Counted from the stretch's first letter, positions 8,429 through 16,323 are shown. The stretch: DNA of 64,000 nucleotides from Phaeacidiphilus oryzae TH49 (GCF_000744815.1 NZ_JQMQ01000004.1:248001-312000); one strand, 5' to 3'. Notes: generated by a model from the sequence alone, not told the origin. Numbers and translations: made by a program.

Positions 8429-9103
8429 GTGATGGAGCTCGCCACCGACACGATCACCACTGCCCAGAAGGTGGTCGACCACATCGCCACCTTCGCCTTC
8501 GCGGTCTCCGGCGCGCTGCTGGCGGTGCGCAAGAACTACGACGTCTTCGGCCTGGCCGTGCTCGCCTGCGCGGCCGCCGTCGGCGGCGGGGTGATCCGGG
8601 ACCTGATCATCGCCCAGGGGCCGCCGATCGCCTTCGTGGACCAGAGCTACTTCTGGATCTCGGTGGCCGCGGCGGCCCTGATCTTCGTCTGGCATCCGCC
8701 CACCCGGCTCACCGGCTGGCCGCTGGACATCACCGACGCGGTCGGCCTAGGCCTCTTCTGTGTGACCGGCACGGTGAAGGCGTACCACAGCGGGCTGGGC
8801 GCGGTGCCCTCCGCGCTGCTCGGGATGGTCACCGCGATCGGCGGCGGGGTGATCCGCGACATGCTCGCCGGGGAGCAGCCCGGGGTGCTGCGCTGGGACC
8901 GCGACCTGTACGCGGTGCCGGCGCTGGTCGGGGCCTCGCTGACGGCGCTGATGCTGCACTTCGGCTGGTACCGGGTGGAGCTGAGCTTCTTCGCGGCCGC
9001 GGCCGCGCTGGTCGTCCGGCTGCTCGCGCTGCACTACCACTGGCACGCGCCGCGCGCCCGGGGCCCGTCCAAGCAGCGGGTGGACCCGGGTGAGGCGCCG
9101 TGA
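8429..9103 (+). CDS. TRIC-family (UPF0126) cation channel / glycine-rich membrane protein
   Basis: A 224-residue integral membrane protein with about seven membrane helices and two copies of the glycine-rich signature GGGVIRD, at residues 52-58 and 138-144. This internal duplication is the hallmark of the bacterial TRIC channel family (UPF0126, YadS-like), which forms homotrimeric monovalent cation channels. The length is standard. The site GGAGGA at 8412-8417 precedes a GTG (8429) directly followed by ATG (8432); either could be the start. It is downstream of, but probably transcribed separately from, the LLM gene, since the 126-bp gap contains a tandem repeat tract. Confidence 0.9.
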   Translation: MMELATDTITTAQKVVDHIATFAFAVSGALLAVRKNYDVFGLAVLACAAAVGGGVIRDLIIAQGPPIAFVDQSYFWISVAAAALIFVWHPPTRLTGWPLDITDAVGLGLFCVTGTVKAYHSGLGAVPSALLGMVTAIGGGVIRDMLAGEQPGVLRWDRDLYAVPALVGASLTALMLHFGWYRVELSFFAAAAALVVRLLALHYHWHAPRARGPSKQRVDPGEAP

Positions 9104-9218
9104 CCGGGCCGCGAAAAACTCGTGAAAGAAATCGCGGTGTGGGGGGTGTGTAAACGTTCCGCGTGGGCAGGCGAGGCCTGACGGTATGGGGACATGCGGC
9201 ACGAGAGGTGATCGGGAC

Positions 9219-9368
9219 GTGGCAGGCGTGGAGGTCGTGTCGCGGGGGGACTTGATAGCGCTGGCGGTGCTCACCGCGATAGCCGTGGCGGCCGTCATCT
9301 ACGCGGTGATCGGCTCCAGTCTGATGTCCCGCCGGCCACCGGAGGCGGAGCAGTTCGAGGAGCGCTGA
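9219..9368 (+). CDS. Small single-span membrane protein (49 aa)
   Basis: A short frame encodes one membrane helix (LIALAVLTAIAVAAVIYAVIG) followed by a basic then acidic tail (SRRPPEAEQFEER). GTG 9219 is preferred because GAGAGG lies about 10 nt upstream; an in-frame ATG at 9186 would add an unconvincing Cys/Arg-rich leader. It is located 48 bp before the IclR gene on the same strand. Function is unknown; small tail-anchored or N-in proteins like this are common in Streptomyces. Confidence 0.55.
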   Translation: MAGVEVVSRGDLIALAVLTAIAVAAVIYAVIGSSLMSRRPPEAEQFEER

Positions 9369-9415
9369 CCGGCCGGTCGGCCGGAAACCGATCACGTTGT
9401 GCATACCCTCGGGCC

Positions 9416-10186
9416 ATGACCACCGTTCCGGCCGCCGCCCAGGTGCTGGCCATCCTGCGTTATCTGGCCCGCCAGGCCGCCCCGGTGCCGGCGGCGGCGA
9501 TCAGCCGGGACGTCGGGCTGCCCCGCTCGACCACGTACCACCTCCTCAACACGCTGGCCGAGGACGGCTTCGTGGTCCACCTGCCCGAGGAGCGGCGGTA
9601 CGGGCTCGGCGTGAGCGCCTTCGAGCTCGGCTCCGGCTACGCCCGGCAGGCCCCCTTCCAGCGGCTGGCCCGCGGGCCGCTGACCCGGCTGGTCGACCGC
9701 ACCGGCCACAACGCCCATCTCACCGTGCTGCACGGGCGCGAGGTGCTCTACGTCATCGAGGAGCGCGCCCCCGGCCGGCCCTCCCTGGTGACCGAGGTCG
9801 GCGTGCGGCTGCCCGCCCATCTGCCGGCCAGCGGCCGGGCGATGCTGGCGCTGCTGCCCGGGCCGCAGCTGCGGGCGCTGTATCCGCACCCCTCCGCCTT
9901 CGTGGCCCGCACCGAGGCCGCCGGGCCGCGCTCGCTGACCGCGCTGCGCGGCGATCTGGTCGCCACCCGGCGGCGCGGCTACGCCCTGGAGGAGGGCGAG
10001 GTGACCCTCGGCTTCTCCTCCGTCGCCGCCGCGGCCCGCGACCACCACGGGCTGCCGGCCGCGGGGATCGCCGTCACCTACGAGACCGGCCGGCTCAGCG
10101 CCGACGAGCAGACCCGGCTGGCCGACGAAGTGGTGCGCACCGCACGGGAGTTGACCCGCCGGATCGCCGGTTCCGAGCGGTCCTGA
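9416..10186 (+). CDS. IclR-family transcriptional regulator
   Basis: A 256-residue protein. The N-terminal winged helix (AQVLAILRYLARQAAPVPAAAISRDVG, then TTYHLLNTLAEDGFV) is at about residues 7-60, and the IclR effector-binding domain at about 75-250 includes LPAHLPASGRAMLALL. It is encoded directly upstream of and codirectional with histidine ammonia-lyase, with two matching palindromes in the 117-bp gap. This suggests it controls hutH, with a histidine-pathway compound such as urocanate as a plausible effector; that is inference. In the IclR family both activation and repression occur. Confidence 0.88.
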   Translation: MTTVPAAAQVLAILRYLARQAAPVPAAAISRDVGLPRSTTYHLLNTLAEDGFVVHLPEERRYGLGVSAFELGSGYARQAPFQRLARGPLTRLVDRTGHNAHLTVLHGREVLYVIEERAPGRPSLVTEVGVRLPAHLPASGRAMLALLPGPQLRALYPHPSAFVARTEAAGPRSLTALRGDLVATRRRGYALEEGEVTLGFSSVAAAARDHHGLPAAGIAVTYETGRLSADEQTRLADEVVRTARELTRRIAGSERS

Positions 10187-10202
10187 GCGCCGGCCGGCCG
10201 TA

Positions 10203-10218
10203 GTCTGGGATACCGGAC
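10203..10218. promoter_or_regulatory. Imperfect palindrome, upstream copy of candidate IclR site
   Basis: GTCTGGGATACCGGAC differs at only two positions from the perfect palindrome at 10234-10249. The centres of the two sites are 31 bp apart, close to three helical turns, so bound dimers would lie on the same DNA face. Confidence 0.6.
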
Positions 10219-10233
10219 GGGGGCCGGGGAAAC

Positions 10234-10249
10234 GTCTGGGATCCCAGAC
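10234..10249. promoter_or_regulatory. Perfect palindrome, candidate IclR operator upstream of hutH
   Basis: GTCTGGGATCCCAGAC is a perfect 16-bp dyad, 55 bp upstream of the hutH ATG and 48 bp downstream of the IclR gene stop. Paired with the near-copy at 10203-10218 it forms a tandem operator array typical of IclR proteins. The hutH start itself has no strong ribosome-binding site. Confidence 0.65.
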
Positions 10250-10303
10250 AGATGATCGTCGGGATGCGAAAGAAACAGCTTTGACCAGGTGTTCCATAGA
10301 GCC

Positions 10304-11845
10304 ATGAGCGAAATTTCGATTTCTGTCGGCCCGCTCGCCCCGGCCGATGTGGTCGCTGTCGCCCGGGAGGGCGCGAAGGTGGCGCTGGCGCCCGAGGCGC
10401 TGGAGGAGATCTCCCGCGGGCGGAAGGTCATCGAGGACCTGGCCGGCGACGTGCAGCCGCACTACGGCGTGTCCACCGGCTTCGGCGCGCTGGCCACCCG
10501 GCACATCCCCACCGAGCTCCGGGCCCAGCTGCAGCGCAGCCTGGTCCGCTCGCACGCGGCCGGCTCGGGACCGGAGGTCGAGCGCGAGGTGGTCCGCGCC
10601 CTCATGCTCCTCCGGCTCTCCACCCTGGCCACCGGCCGCACCGGTGTCCGCCCCGAGGTCGCCCAGGCCTACGCGGACGTGCTGAACGCCGGCATCACCC
10701 CGGTCGTCCACGAGTACGGCTCGCTCGGCTGCTCCGGCGACCTGGCCCCGCTGGCGCACTGCGCGCTGGCCGTCATGGGCGAGGGGACCGTGCGGGACGC
10801 CGACGGCGTCGCGAAGCCGGCCGCCGAGGCGCTCGCCGCCGCCGGGATCACCCCGGTCGAGCTGCGCGAGAAGGAGGGCCTCGCGCTGATCAACGGCACC
10901 GACGGGATGCTCGGCATGCTGCTGCTGGCGCTGGACGACCTCCGCCGGCTGCTCCGCACCGCGGACATCAGCGCGGCGATGAGCGTCGAGGCCCAGCTCG
11001 GCACCGACCGGGTCTTCGCCGAGCACCTGCAGGCCCTGCGCCCGCACCCGGGCCAGGCCGACAGCGCTGCCAACCTCCGCGCGCTGCTCGCCGACTCGCC
11101 GATCGTGGCCAGCCACCGCGGTCCGGACTGCACCCGCGTCCAGGACGCCTACTCGCTGCGCTGCTCCCCGCAGGTGCACGGCGCCGCGCGGGACACCGCC
11201 GGGCATGCCGCCACCGTCGCCGAGCGCGAGCTGGCCAGCGCCATCGACAACCCGGTGGTCACGCTGGACGGCACGGTGGAGAGCAACGGCAACTTCCACG
11301 GCGCCCCGGTCGCCGCGGTGCTGGACTTCCTGGCGATCTCGGTGGCCGACGTGGCCTCCATCGCCGAGCGGCGCACCGACCGGATGCTGGACACCGCGCG
11401 CAGCCACGGGCTGAACGCCTTCCTCGCCGACGACCCCGGGGTGGACTCCGGCCACATGATCGCCCAGTACACCCAGGCGGCGATCGTCTCCGAGCTGAAG
11501 CGGCTGGCCGCCCCGGCGTCGGTGGACTCCATCCCGTCCAGCGCGATGCAGGAGGACCACGTCTCGATGGGCTGGTCCGCGGCCCGCAAGCTGCGCCGGG
11601 CGCTGGACGGGCTGACCCGCGTGGTCGCGGTCGAACTCCTCACCGCCGCCCGGGCCCTGGACCTGCGGGCTCCGCTGGAGCCCTCGCCGGCCACCGGCGC
11701 GGTGGTCGCCGGACTGCGGGCGGCGGGCGTGGCCGGCCCCGGCACCGACCGCTTCCTGGCGCCGGAGATCGAGGCGGCCGTCCAGTACGTGGCGAGCGGA
11801 CGGGCGCTGGCCGCGGCCGAGGCGGTCACCGGGCCGCTGGCCTGA
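10304..11845 (+). CDS. hutH: Histidine ammonia-lyase
   Basis: The enzyme deaminates L-histidine to trans-urocanate and ammonia, the first step of histidine use, in the cytoplasm. It is 513 residues, the normal length. The MIO prosthetic-group site reads GSLGCSGDLAPL with the tripeptide Cys143-Ser144-Gly145, where the usual triad is Ala-Ser-Gly. Further family blocks are YGVSTGFGAL near 54, VQDAYSLRCSPQVHGAARDT near 284-303 and SNGNFHGAP near 330. ATG 10304 begins the usual N terminus; a GTG at 10289 is an alternative. No hutU, hutI or other histidine genes are nearby, so the rest of the pathway is encoded elsewhere. Control by the upstream IclR protein is likely. Confidence 0.95.
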   Translation: MSEISISVGPLAPADVVAVAREGAKVALAPEALEEISRGRKVIEDLAGDVQPHYGVSTGFGALATRHIPTELRAQLQRSLVRSHAAGSGPEVEREVVRALMLLRLSTLATGRTGVRPEVAQAYADVLNAGITPVVHEYGSLGCSGDLAPLAHCALAVMGEGTVRDADGVAKPAAEALAAAGITPVELREKEGLALINGTDGMLGMLLLALDDLRRLLRTADISAAMSVEAQLGTDRVFAEHLQALRPHPGQADSAANLRALLADSPIVASHRGPDCTRVQDAYSLRCSPQVHGAARDTAGHAATVAERELASAIDNPVVTLDGTVESNGNFHGAPVAAVLDFLAISVADVASIAERRTDRMLDTARSHGLNAFLADDPGVDSGHMIAQYTQAAIVSELKRLAAPASVDSIPSSAMQEDHVSMGWSAARKLRRALDGLTRVVAVELLTAARALDLRAPLEPSPATGAVVAGLRAAGVAGPGTDRFLAPEIEAAVQYVASGRALAAAEAVTGPLA

Positions 11846-11859
11846 GGCTGGGCGGCGGA

Positions 11860-11881
11860 GTCCGGGCCCGCGGGCCCGGAC
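11860..11881. terminator. Hairpin after hutH
   Basis: A perfect 22-bp palindrome begins 15 bp after the hutH stop. As RNA it gives a 9-bp GC stem (GTCCGGGCC) with a CGCG loop and no U-tract, as is common for actinobacterial terminators. Confidence 0.6.
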
Positions 11882-11885
11882 GGTG

Positions 11886-11930
11886 CGCCGGCGGGCGGTC
11901 GAGCGCGGGGGACTCGGCCGCCCGCCGGCG
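11886..11930. terminator. Second long hairpin between convergent hutH and MarR genes
   Basis: CGCCGGCGGGCGG and its exact complement CCGCCCGCCGGCG form a 13-bp stem around a 19-nt loop. It ends 16 bp before the stop of the leftward MarR gene. Placed between convergent genes, it can serve both directions. Confidence 0.6.
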
Positions 11931-11945
11931 TATCCGCGCGGGTGT

Positions 11946-12404
11946 TCAGGCGCGGCCGCGGAGCGCCGCCAGCGCCGCCGCCAGCCGGTCCAGGGCGGGG
12001 GCCGCCTCGGCCAGGATCCGCGCGTCCGCCTCCGGGAGCTGGGCCAGCGCCTCCCGGACGACCCGGGCCCAGCCCTCCTCGACCCGGCGGAGGTTGACCT
12101 CGGCCTGCTCGGTGGGGAAGAGCTGGACGGCCCTGCCGTCGGCCGGGTCGGAGCGGCGGAGCAGCAGGCCCCGCGCCTCCAGGGCGCGGACCGCCGCGCT
12201 GACGTTGCTCGGCTTCATGGTGAGCTCGCGGGCGACCCGGCCGGCGCCGACGCCGGGCTCCTGGATGGCGAGCTTCAGCACGTCCCGCTCTCCGGGCGGG
12301 AGGTGCTGGACCCCGGGGAACGTGGGGGCGACCCGGTGCAGCGCGCGCGAGGCGGCCTGGACGGCCGGGGCGAGCCCGGCCAGCCCCTCGGAGTTGTGCG
12401 GCAT
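11946..12404 (-). CDS. MarR-family transcriptional regulator
   Basis: A 152-residue protein with the MarR winged helix: LPPGERDVLKLAIQEPGVGAGRVARELTMKPSNVSAAVRALEARGLLLRRSDPADGR is a typical helix-turn-helix plus wing. N- and C-terminal helices form the dimer interface. It is divergent from the MFS efflux gene with an AT-rich palindrome between the two, which is the classical repressor/drug-pump arrangement. Lipophilic or phenolic compounds are usual MarR ligands; the actual inducer is unknown. Confidence 0.88.
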   Translation of the reverse strand: MPHNSEGLAGLAPAVQAASRALHRVAPTFPGVQHLPPGERDVLKLAIQEPGVGAGRVARELTMKPSNVSAAVRALEARGLLLRRSDPADGRAVQLFPTEQAEVNLRRVEEGWARVVREALAQLPEADARILAEAAPALDRLAAALAALRGRA

Positions 12405-12420
12405 GCGGCCATGCTAACTT

Positions 12421-12438
12421 ATTTATGATCCCATAAAT
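12421..12438. promoter_or_regulatory. AT-rich palindrome, candidate MarR operator
   Basis: ATTTATG-ATCC-CATAAAT is a perfect 7-bp inverted repeat starting 17 bp upstream of the MarR start codon, in the divergent region shared with the MFS gene. An AT-rich dyad stands out strongly in DNA of this GC content, which supports a binding role. Confidence 0.7.
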
Positions 12439-12508
12439 GAATGGCGATCAATGGCGATGAAGGGCCCGGGCCGCGGCGCCGCGGCCCAGAGCGGGAGAGC
12501 AGGTCACC

Positions 12509-13780
12509 ATGTCGGACACCCGGAGCCGGGGCGGACTGGGCGCCGCGGAGGGCGCCGAGGGCGCCGGCCGCGCCGGTCGCGTGGACGCCGGCGGCGAGGG
12601 CCGGATCAGCCTGCTGCTGCTCAGCGTGCTGGCGCTGCTCTCCGCGGTGGCACCCTTCGCCACGGACATGTACCTGCCCTCGTTCACGGCGATGGCGCAC
12701 GACTTCCGTACCTCCGCGGCCGACGTCCAGCTGACCCTGACGGCCTTTCTGATCGGGCTGGCCGCCGGCCAGTTGGTGATCGGGCCGGTCTCGGACCGGC
12801 TCGGGCGGCGGCGGCCGCTGCTCCTCTTCTCCGCCCTCGCGGTGGCGGCCGCGGTGCTCTGCGCGCTGGCGCCCTCGGTGTGGTTCCTGATCGGGTTCCG
12901 TTTCGTGCAGGGGTTCGCGGGGGCCGCCGGGGTGGTCATCGGGCGGGCGGTGGTGGCCGACCGGGCCCGCGGTCGGGCGGCGGCCCGGGCGATGAGCGTG
13001 CTGATGAGCATCAACGGAGTGGCCCCGGTGGTCGCACCGCTGATCGGCGGGGCGCTGGCCGGCTCGGTCGGCTGGCGCGGGGTGATGTGGGTGCTCACCG
13101 GGATATCGGCCCTGATGTTCCTGGGCTCGCTGCTGGTGGTCGGCGAGTCGCTGCCGCCGGAGCGGCGGCACGGCGGGGGACTGGCGGCGACCGGGCGGCA
13201 CCTCGGCACGCTGGTCGGCAACCGGGCGTACGTCGGCTACGGGCTGGCCTTCGCCCTCACCTTCGGCTGCCTGATGGCGTACATCTCGGCCTCGCCGTGG
13301 GTCTTCCAGAACGTGATCGGGCTCTCCACCGGGGCGTACTCGGTCACCTTCGCGGTGAACTCCTGCGTGCTGATCCTGGCCAGTGTGGTCAACCACCGGC
13401 TGGTGTCGCGGTTCGAGCCGGGGTCCGTGGAGGTGGTCGCGCAGGGGGTGGTGCTGGTCGCCGCCGCCGCGCTGGCGGTGCTGGTGCTGAGCGGCGCCGT
13501 GACGCTGTGGACCGTCGAGGGCACCCTGGTGGTGATGCTCTTCGGGGTCGGGCTGGTGATGAGCAACGCCAGCGCGCTCGCGGTGGGCGAGGCCCGGCGG
13601 ATCGCCGGCACGGCCTCGGCGCTGATGGGCGCCGCCCAGTTCGGTCTGGGCGCGCTGGTCTCCCCGCTGGTCGGCCTGGGCGGGGCGGCGACCGCGGTGC
13701 CGATGGCGGTGGTGGTGCTGGTCTCCGCGGTGCTCGCGGCGGCGGGGACGGCGCTCGCCCGGAGGGCGCATCGGCGCTGA
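12509..13780 (+). CDS. MFS multidrug efflux transporter, Bcr/CflA subfamily
   Basis: A 423-residue protein with about 12 membrane helices. After a hydrophilic 30-residue leader it shows FATDMYLPSF in helix 1, the mark of the Bcr/CflA drug:H+ antiporter group. The loop 2-3 motif GPVSDRLGRRRPLL follows, and RFVQGFAGAAGVVIGRAVVAD in helices 4-5. It is expected to export toxic compounds across the cytoplasmic membrane using the proton gradient. The divergent MarR gene and the palindrome at 12421-12438 suggest substrate-induced derepression. The ATG was chosen because a purine-rich AGCAGG precedes it. Confidence 0.9.
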   Translation: MSDTRSRGGLGAAEGAEGAGRAGRVDAGGEGRISLLLLSVLALLSAVAPFATDMYLPSFTAMAHDFRTSAADVQLTLTAFLIGLAAGQLVIGPVSDRLGRRRPLLLFSALAVAAAVLCALAPSVWFLIGFRFVQGFAGAAGVVIGRAVVADRARGRAAARAMSVLMSINGVAPVVAPLIGGALAGSVGWRGVMWVLTGISALMFLGSLLVVGESLPPERRHGGGLAATGRHLGTLVGNRAYVGYGLAFALTFGCLMAYISASPWVFQNVIGLSTGAYSVTFAVNSCVLILASVVNHRLVSRFEPGSVEVVAQGVVLVAAAALAVLVLSGAVTLWTVEGTLVVMLFGVGLVMSNASALAVGEARRIAGTASALMGAAQFGLGALVSPLVGLGGAATAVPMAVVVLVSAVLAAAGTALARRAHRR

Positions 13781-13803
13781 CGGCTCTGCCCGGGCGCGGC
13801 CTG

Positions 13804-13833
13804 CGCCGGGCGGGCGCTCGCCTCCGCCCGGCG
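13804..13833. terminator. Hairpin between convergent MFS and mftR genes
   Basis: CGCCGGGCGG pairs with CCGCCCGGCG, and the 10-nt loop can extend the stem by four more pairs (GGCG/CGCC). It sits 23 bp after the MFS stop and 50 bp before the mftR stop, so it can act on both. Confidence 0.6.
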
Positions 13834-13883
13834 GATGTCCGCCTGCGCCTGCCTGCGCCCGCCTGAGCCCGCCTGCGCCAGGT

Positions 13884-14513
13884 CTACGCGCGGTCGAGGT
13901 CCGGGAAGGCGGGGGCCAGGCGGGCGAGGGCGGTGTGGAGGAGGTCGGCCAGTTCGGAGCCCGGGGTGCTCAGCCAGTGCTCGTAGGCGGCCATGGCGGC
14001 GCCCAGCGCGGCGTTGCCGACGAGGCGGGGCAGGAGGCTGTCCACCGGCAGGCCTGCCCGGCGGGCGGCGAACTCGGCGACCACGGCGCGCCAGGAGGCG
14101 TAGCGGAGGGTGGCGTCGGCCTGCAGCGTGGGGACGTTGAGGATCAGGTCCATCCGCTGGCGGTGCCAGGGGACGTCGGCGTCGTCGAAGCGGTTGAACT
14201 CGACGACCGCGGTACGCAGCGCGTCCATCGCCGGCACCTCGGCGGGGGCGCCCTCCAACAGCTCGCGGAGGCGGGAGAGCTGGGCCTCGAAGTCACCCCA
14301 GACCAGGTCGGCCTTGGAGGCGAAGTAGCGGAAGAAGGTGCGGCGGGCGATGCCGGCCGCGCGGGCGATGTCCTCCACCGTGGTCTGCTCGAAGCCCTGC
14401 TCGGCGAAGCGGGCGAAGCCGATCCGCTCCAGCTCGGCCCGGGTGGTCGCGCGCGGGCGGCCGGTTCGGGGGGCGGCGATCCGGGGGGTGGTGATCCGGG
14501 CGGCGGTCGGCAC
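13884..14513 (-). CDS. mftR: Mycofactocin system TetR-family regulator
   Basis: A 209-residue TetR protein. The DNA-binding domain is at about residues 25-75 (FARFAEQGFEQTTVEDIARAAGIARRTFFRYFASKADLVWGDF), followed by a ligand domain with FNRFDDADVPWHRQRMDLIL, resembling the MftR family. It begins 9 bp after mftG on the same strand, so mftG-mftR form a leftward operon divergent from mftABCDEF. In mycobacteria MftR represses mft genes and responds to acyl-CoA; a similar role is inferred. A candidate operator overlaps the mftG start (16113-16129). The N-terminal about 20 residues are an Arg/Pro-rich extension. Confidence 0.85.
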   Translation of the reverse strand: MPTAARITTPRIAAPRTGRPRATTRAELERIGFARFAEQGFEQTTVEDIARAAGIARRTFFRYFASKADLVWGDFEAQLSRLRELLEGAPAEVPAMDALRTAVVEFNRFDDADVPWHRQRMDLILNVPTLQADATLRYASWRAVVAEFAARRAGLPVDSLLPRLVGNAALGAAMAAYEHWLSTPGSELADLLHTALARLAPAFPDLDRA

Positions 14514-14522
14514 GGCCCAACT

Positions 14523-16124
14523 CTACGTTCCGGGGGCTGAGCGGGTGCCGGCCCGGATGGCCTCCGCGATGAGCTCGCCGATCAGCACGGCGGTGGCGGC
14601 GGGGCCGCGGGCGGGCACGTCCGGGAGGATCGAGGTGTCGGCGACGCGCAGGCCGCGCAGGCCGTGGACGCGGCCGTACTGGTCGACCGCCGGGCCGATC
14701 GGAACGGTGCCGCAGGTGTGCTGGGCGGTGGAGAGGTGCGCGGCGATCCAGCGGTCGAGCAGTCCGTCGTCGGCCAGGACCTCAGGGCCCGGGGTGCCGG
14801 GGGCCTGGGCGTTCGGGCCCGGGGCGTTCGGCGCCGGGGCGGGCGGTGGGCCGAGCTTGCCGAGGACCTCGGCGGCGGCGCGGACGCCGTACCGGAGGAG
14901 GCGGCGCTGCCTGGGGTGGGCGAGGTAGCCGTAGCGGACGCGCGGCGGGACGTCCGGGTCGGCGGAGACGGCGGCCAGGCCGCCGCTCGGCGGGATGGCC
15001 GCGGAGGCGGAGAGGAGGTAGGGGAGCGGTCCCGAGCCGCCGGGCGGGACCCGTCCGGACATCAGGGCGTCCATCGGCAGCAGCGACTGGAGGAGTTCCA
15101 CCTCCCCGTCCGGGGCGGCCAGATGGAGGCAGCCGCCGAGCCAGCCGGCGGCCGGCGGCGGGCAGCCGGCCGGGGCGGGCGGGCCGGGGAGGACGAGCTG
15201 CGGATGGTCGGCCAGCCGGGCGCCGACGGCGGGGGAGTGGAGCAGCACCGGGATGCCGAGGGGCTCAAGCACCTCGCGCGGGCCGATCCCGGAGAGCTGG
15301 AGGAGGTGGGGGGTGGCGAGGGCGCCGGCGCTGAGGACGACCTCCCCCGCGGGGATCCGCAGACCGCCGCTCCGCGGACCGGCGCCGGTGCTCTGCCGCC
15401 GGACCTCGACGCCGCGGGCGATGCCGTGGGCGACGAGCACCCGCACCACCCGGTGGCCGGTCAGCACGGTGAGGTTGGGGCGGGACAGGACCTCCGGGGT
15501 GAGGTAGCTCAGCGCGGCGTCGCGCCGGACGCCGTCGGCCGTGTTGGTGGGGACCGGGCCGATGCCGGGCGGGGCCTCGGGGTCGTTCTTGTCCGGGTCC
15601 GGCGGGTGTCCTGCGGCCAGGGCGGCGTCGCGGAAGGCGGCGGAGGAGGGGTGGGCGTCCAGGTCGGTCCGGCGGACCGTCATGGGGCCGTGGCCGCCGT
15701 GGAGTGGGGACGGGCCCAGGTCCTGGTCGTGCTCCAGCCCGCGGAGGAGGGGGAGCACCGACGGATACGCCCAGGCCGGGTTGCCGGCCGCCGACCAGCG
15801 GTCGAAGTCGGCCCGGCGGGCGCGGACGAAGTAGCCGCCGTTGACGGCGGTGGACCCGCCGAGCGCCCGGCCGCGCGGTACGGACCAGGGGCGGGAGGCG
15901 GTCAGCGCCACCGGGAACCAGGCCACCGCCGGGCTGTCCGGCCGGGCGCCGGGCACCAGCCGGGCGTCCAGCAGGTCGGGACGGCCGGCGGGCCTCGCCG
16001 GCCCGGCCTCCAGCAGGAGCACCCGGATGCCGGGGTCCTCGCTCAGCCGGGCCGCGAGCGCGCATCCGGCCGCTCCGGCGCCGACGACGAGGACGTCCGG
16101 GACCCTTTCATTTTGGCACTCCAT
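14523..16124 (-). CDS. mftG: Mycofactocin-associated GMC family oxidoreductase
   Basis: A 533-residue FAD protein of the glucose-methanol-choline family: VLVVGAGAAGCALAARL at about residues 11-27, the second FAD block WSVPRGRALGGSTAVNGGYFVRA near 80-102, AGALATPHLLQLSGIGP near 270, and a C-terminal AQHTCGTVPIG where the active-site His is expected. In mycobacteria MftG links mycofactocinol oxidation to the respiratory chain; that role is inferred here from context. A Pro/Ala-rich insertion (PAPAPNAPGPNAQAPGTPGPE near residue 430) is unusual. The ATG at 16124 lies inside a palindrome and has no leader room for a ribosome site, so the transcript may be leaderless. Confidence 0.88.
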   Translation of the reverse strand: MECQNERVPDVLVVGAGAAGCALAARLSEDPGIRVLLLEAGPARPAGRPDLLDARLVPGARPDSPAVAWFPVALTASRPWSVPRGRALGGSTAVNGGYFVRARRADFDRWSAAGNPAWAYPSVLPLLRGLEHDQDLGPSPLHGGHGPMTVRRTDLDAHPSSAAFRDAALAAGHPPDPDKNDPEAPPGIGPVPTNTADGVRRDAALSYLTPEVLSRPNLTVLTGHRVVRVLVAHGIARGVEVRRQSTGAGPRSGGLRIPAGEVVLSAGALATPHLLQLSGIGPREVLEPLGIPVLLHSPAVGARLADHPQLVLPGPPAPAGCPPPAAGWLGGCLHLAAPDGEVELLQSLLPMDALMSGRVPPGGSGPLPYLLSASAAIPPSGGLAAVSADPDVPPRVRYGYLAHPRQRRLLRYGVRAAAEVLGKLGPPPAPAPNAPGPNAQAPGTPGPEVLADDGLLDRWIAAHLSTAQHTCGTVPIGPAVDQYGRVHGLRGLRVADTSILPDVPARGPAATAVLIGELIAEAIRAGTRSAPGT

Positions 16125-16129
16125 GCCAA
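16113..16129. promoter_or_regulatory. Candidate MftR operator in the divergent mft promoter
   Basis: TTGGCA-CTCCA-TGCCAA is a perfect 6-bp inverted repeat with a 5-bp spacer. It overlaps the mftG start codon and lies 48 bp upstream of the mftA start. TAGTCT at 16130-16135 is a possible -10 for mftA, and its complement direction gives a -10-like ACTAT for mftG a few bases before ATG 16124. One bound repressor could block both. Confidence 0.6.
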
Positions 16130-16176
16130 TAGTCTGCCCCTGCGCCCAGCCGAGCGCGAGAAGGAGGAACGTGCCG

Positions 16177-16323
16177 ATGAACGACTCCGCGACTCTGACG
16201 GCCGCTCAGGTACCGCAGTCCGAGGCCGAGTTGGAGCAACAGGACGCCCCCGTCGCCGACCTCGTCGAATCGGACGACCTCGTCGAGGAGGTCTCCATCG
16301 ACGGCATGTGCGGCGTCTACTAG
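16177..16323 (+). CDS. mftA: Mycofactocin precursor peptide
   Basis: A 48-residue acidic peptide ending in VSIDGMCGVY. The C-terminal Val-Tyr dipeptide is the part decarboxylated and cross-linked by MftC and then released by MftE to give the redox cofactor mycofactocin; the IDGMCGVY ending is the family signature. ATG 16177 is selected because AAGGAGG (16161-16167) lies 9 nt before it. In-frame GTG 16171 is too close to that site. The following mftB starts 19 bp later. Confidence 0.96.
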   Translation: MNDSATLTAAQVPQSEAELEQQDAPVADLVESDDLVEEVSIDGMCGVY

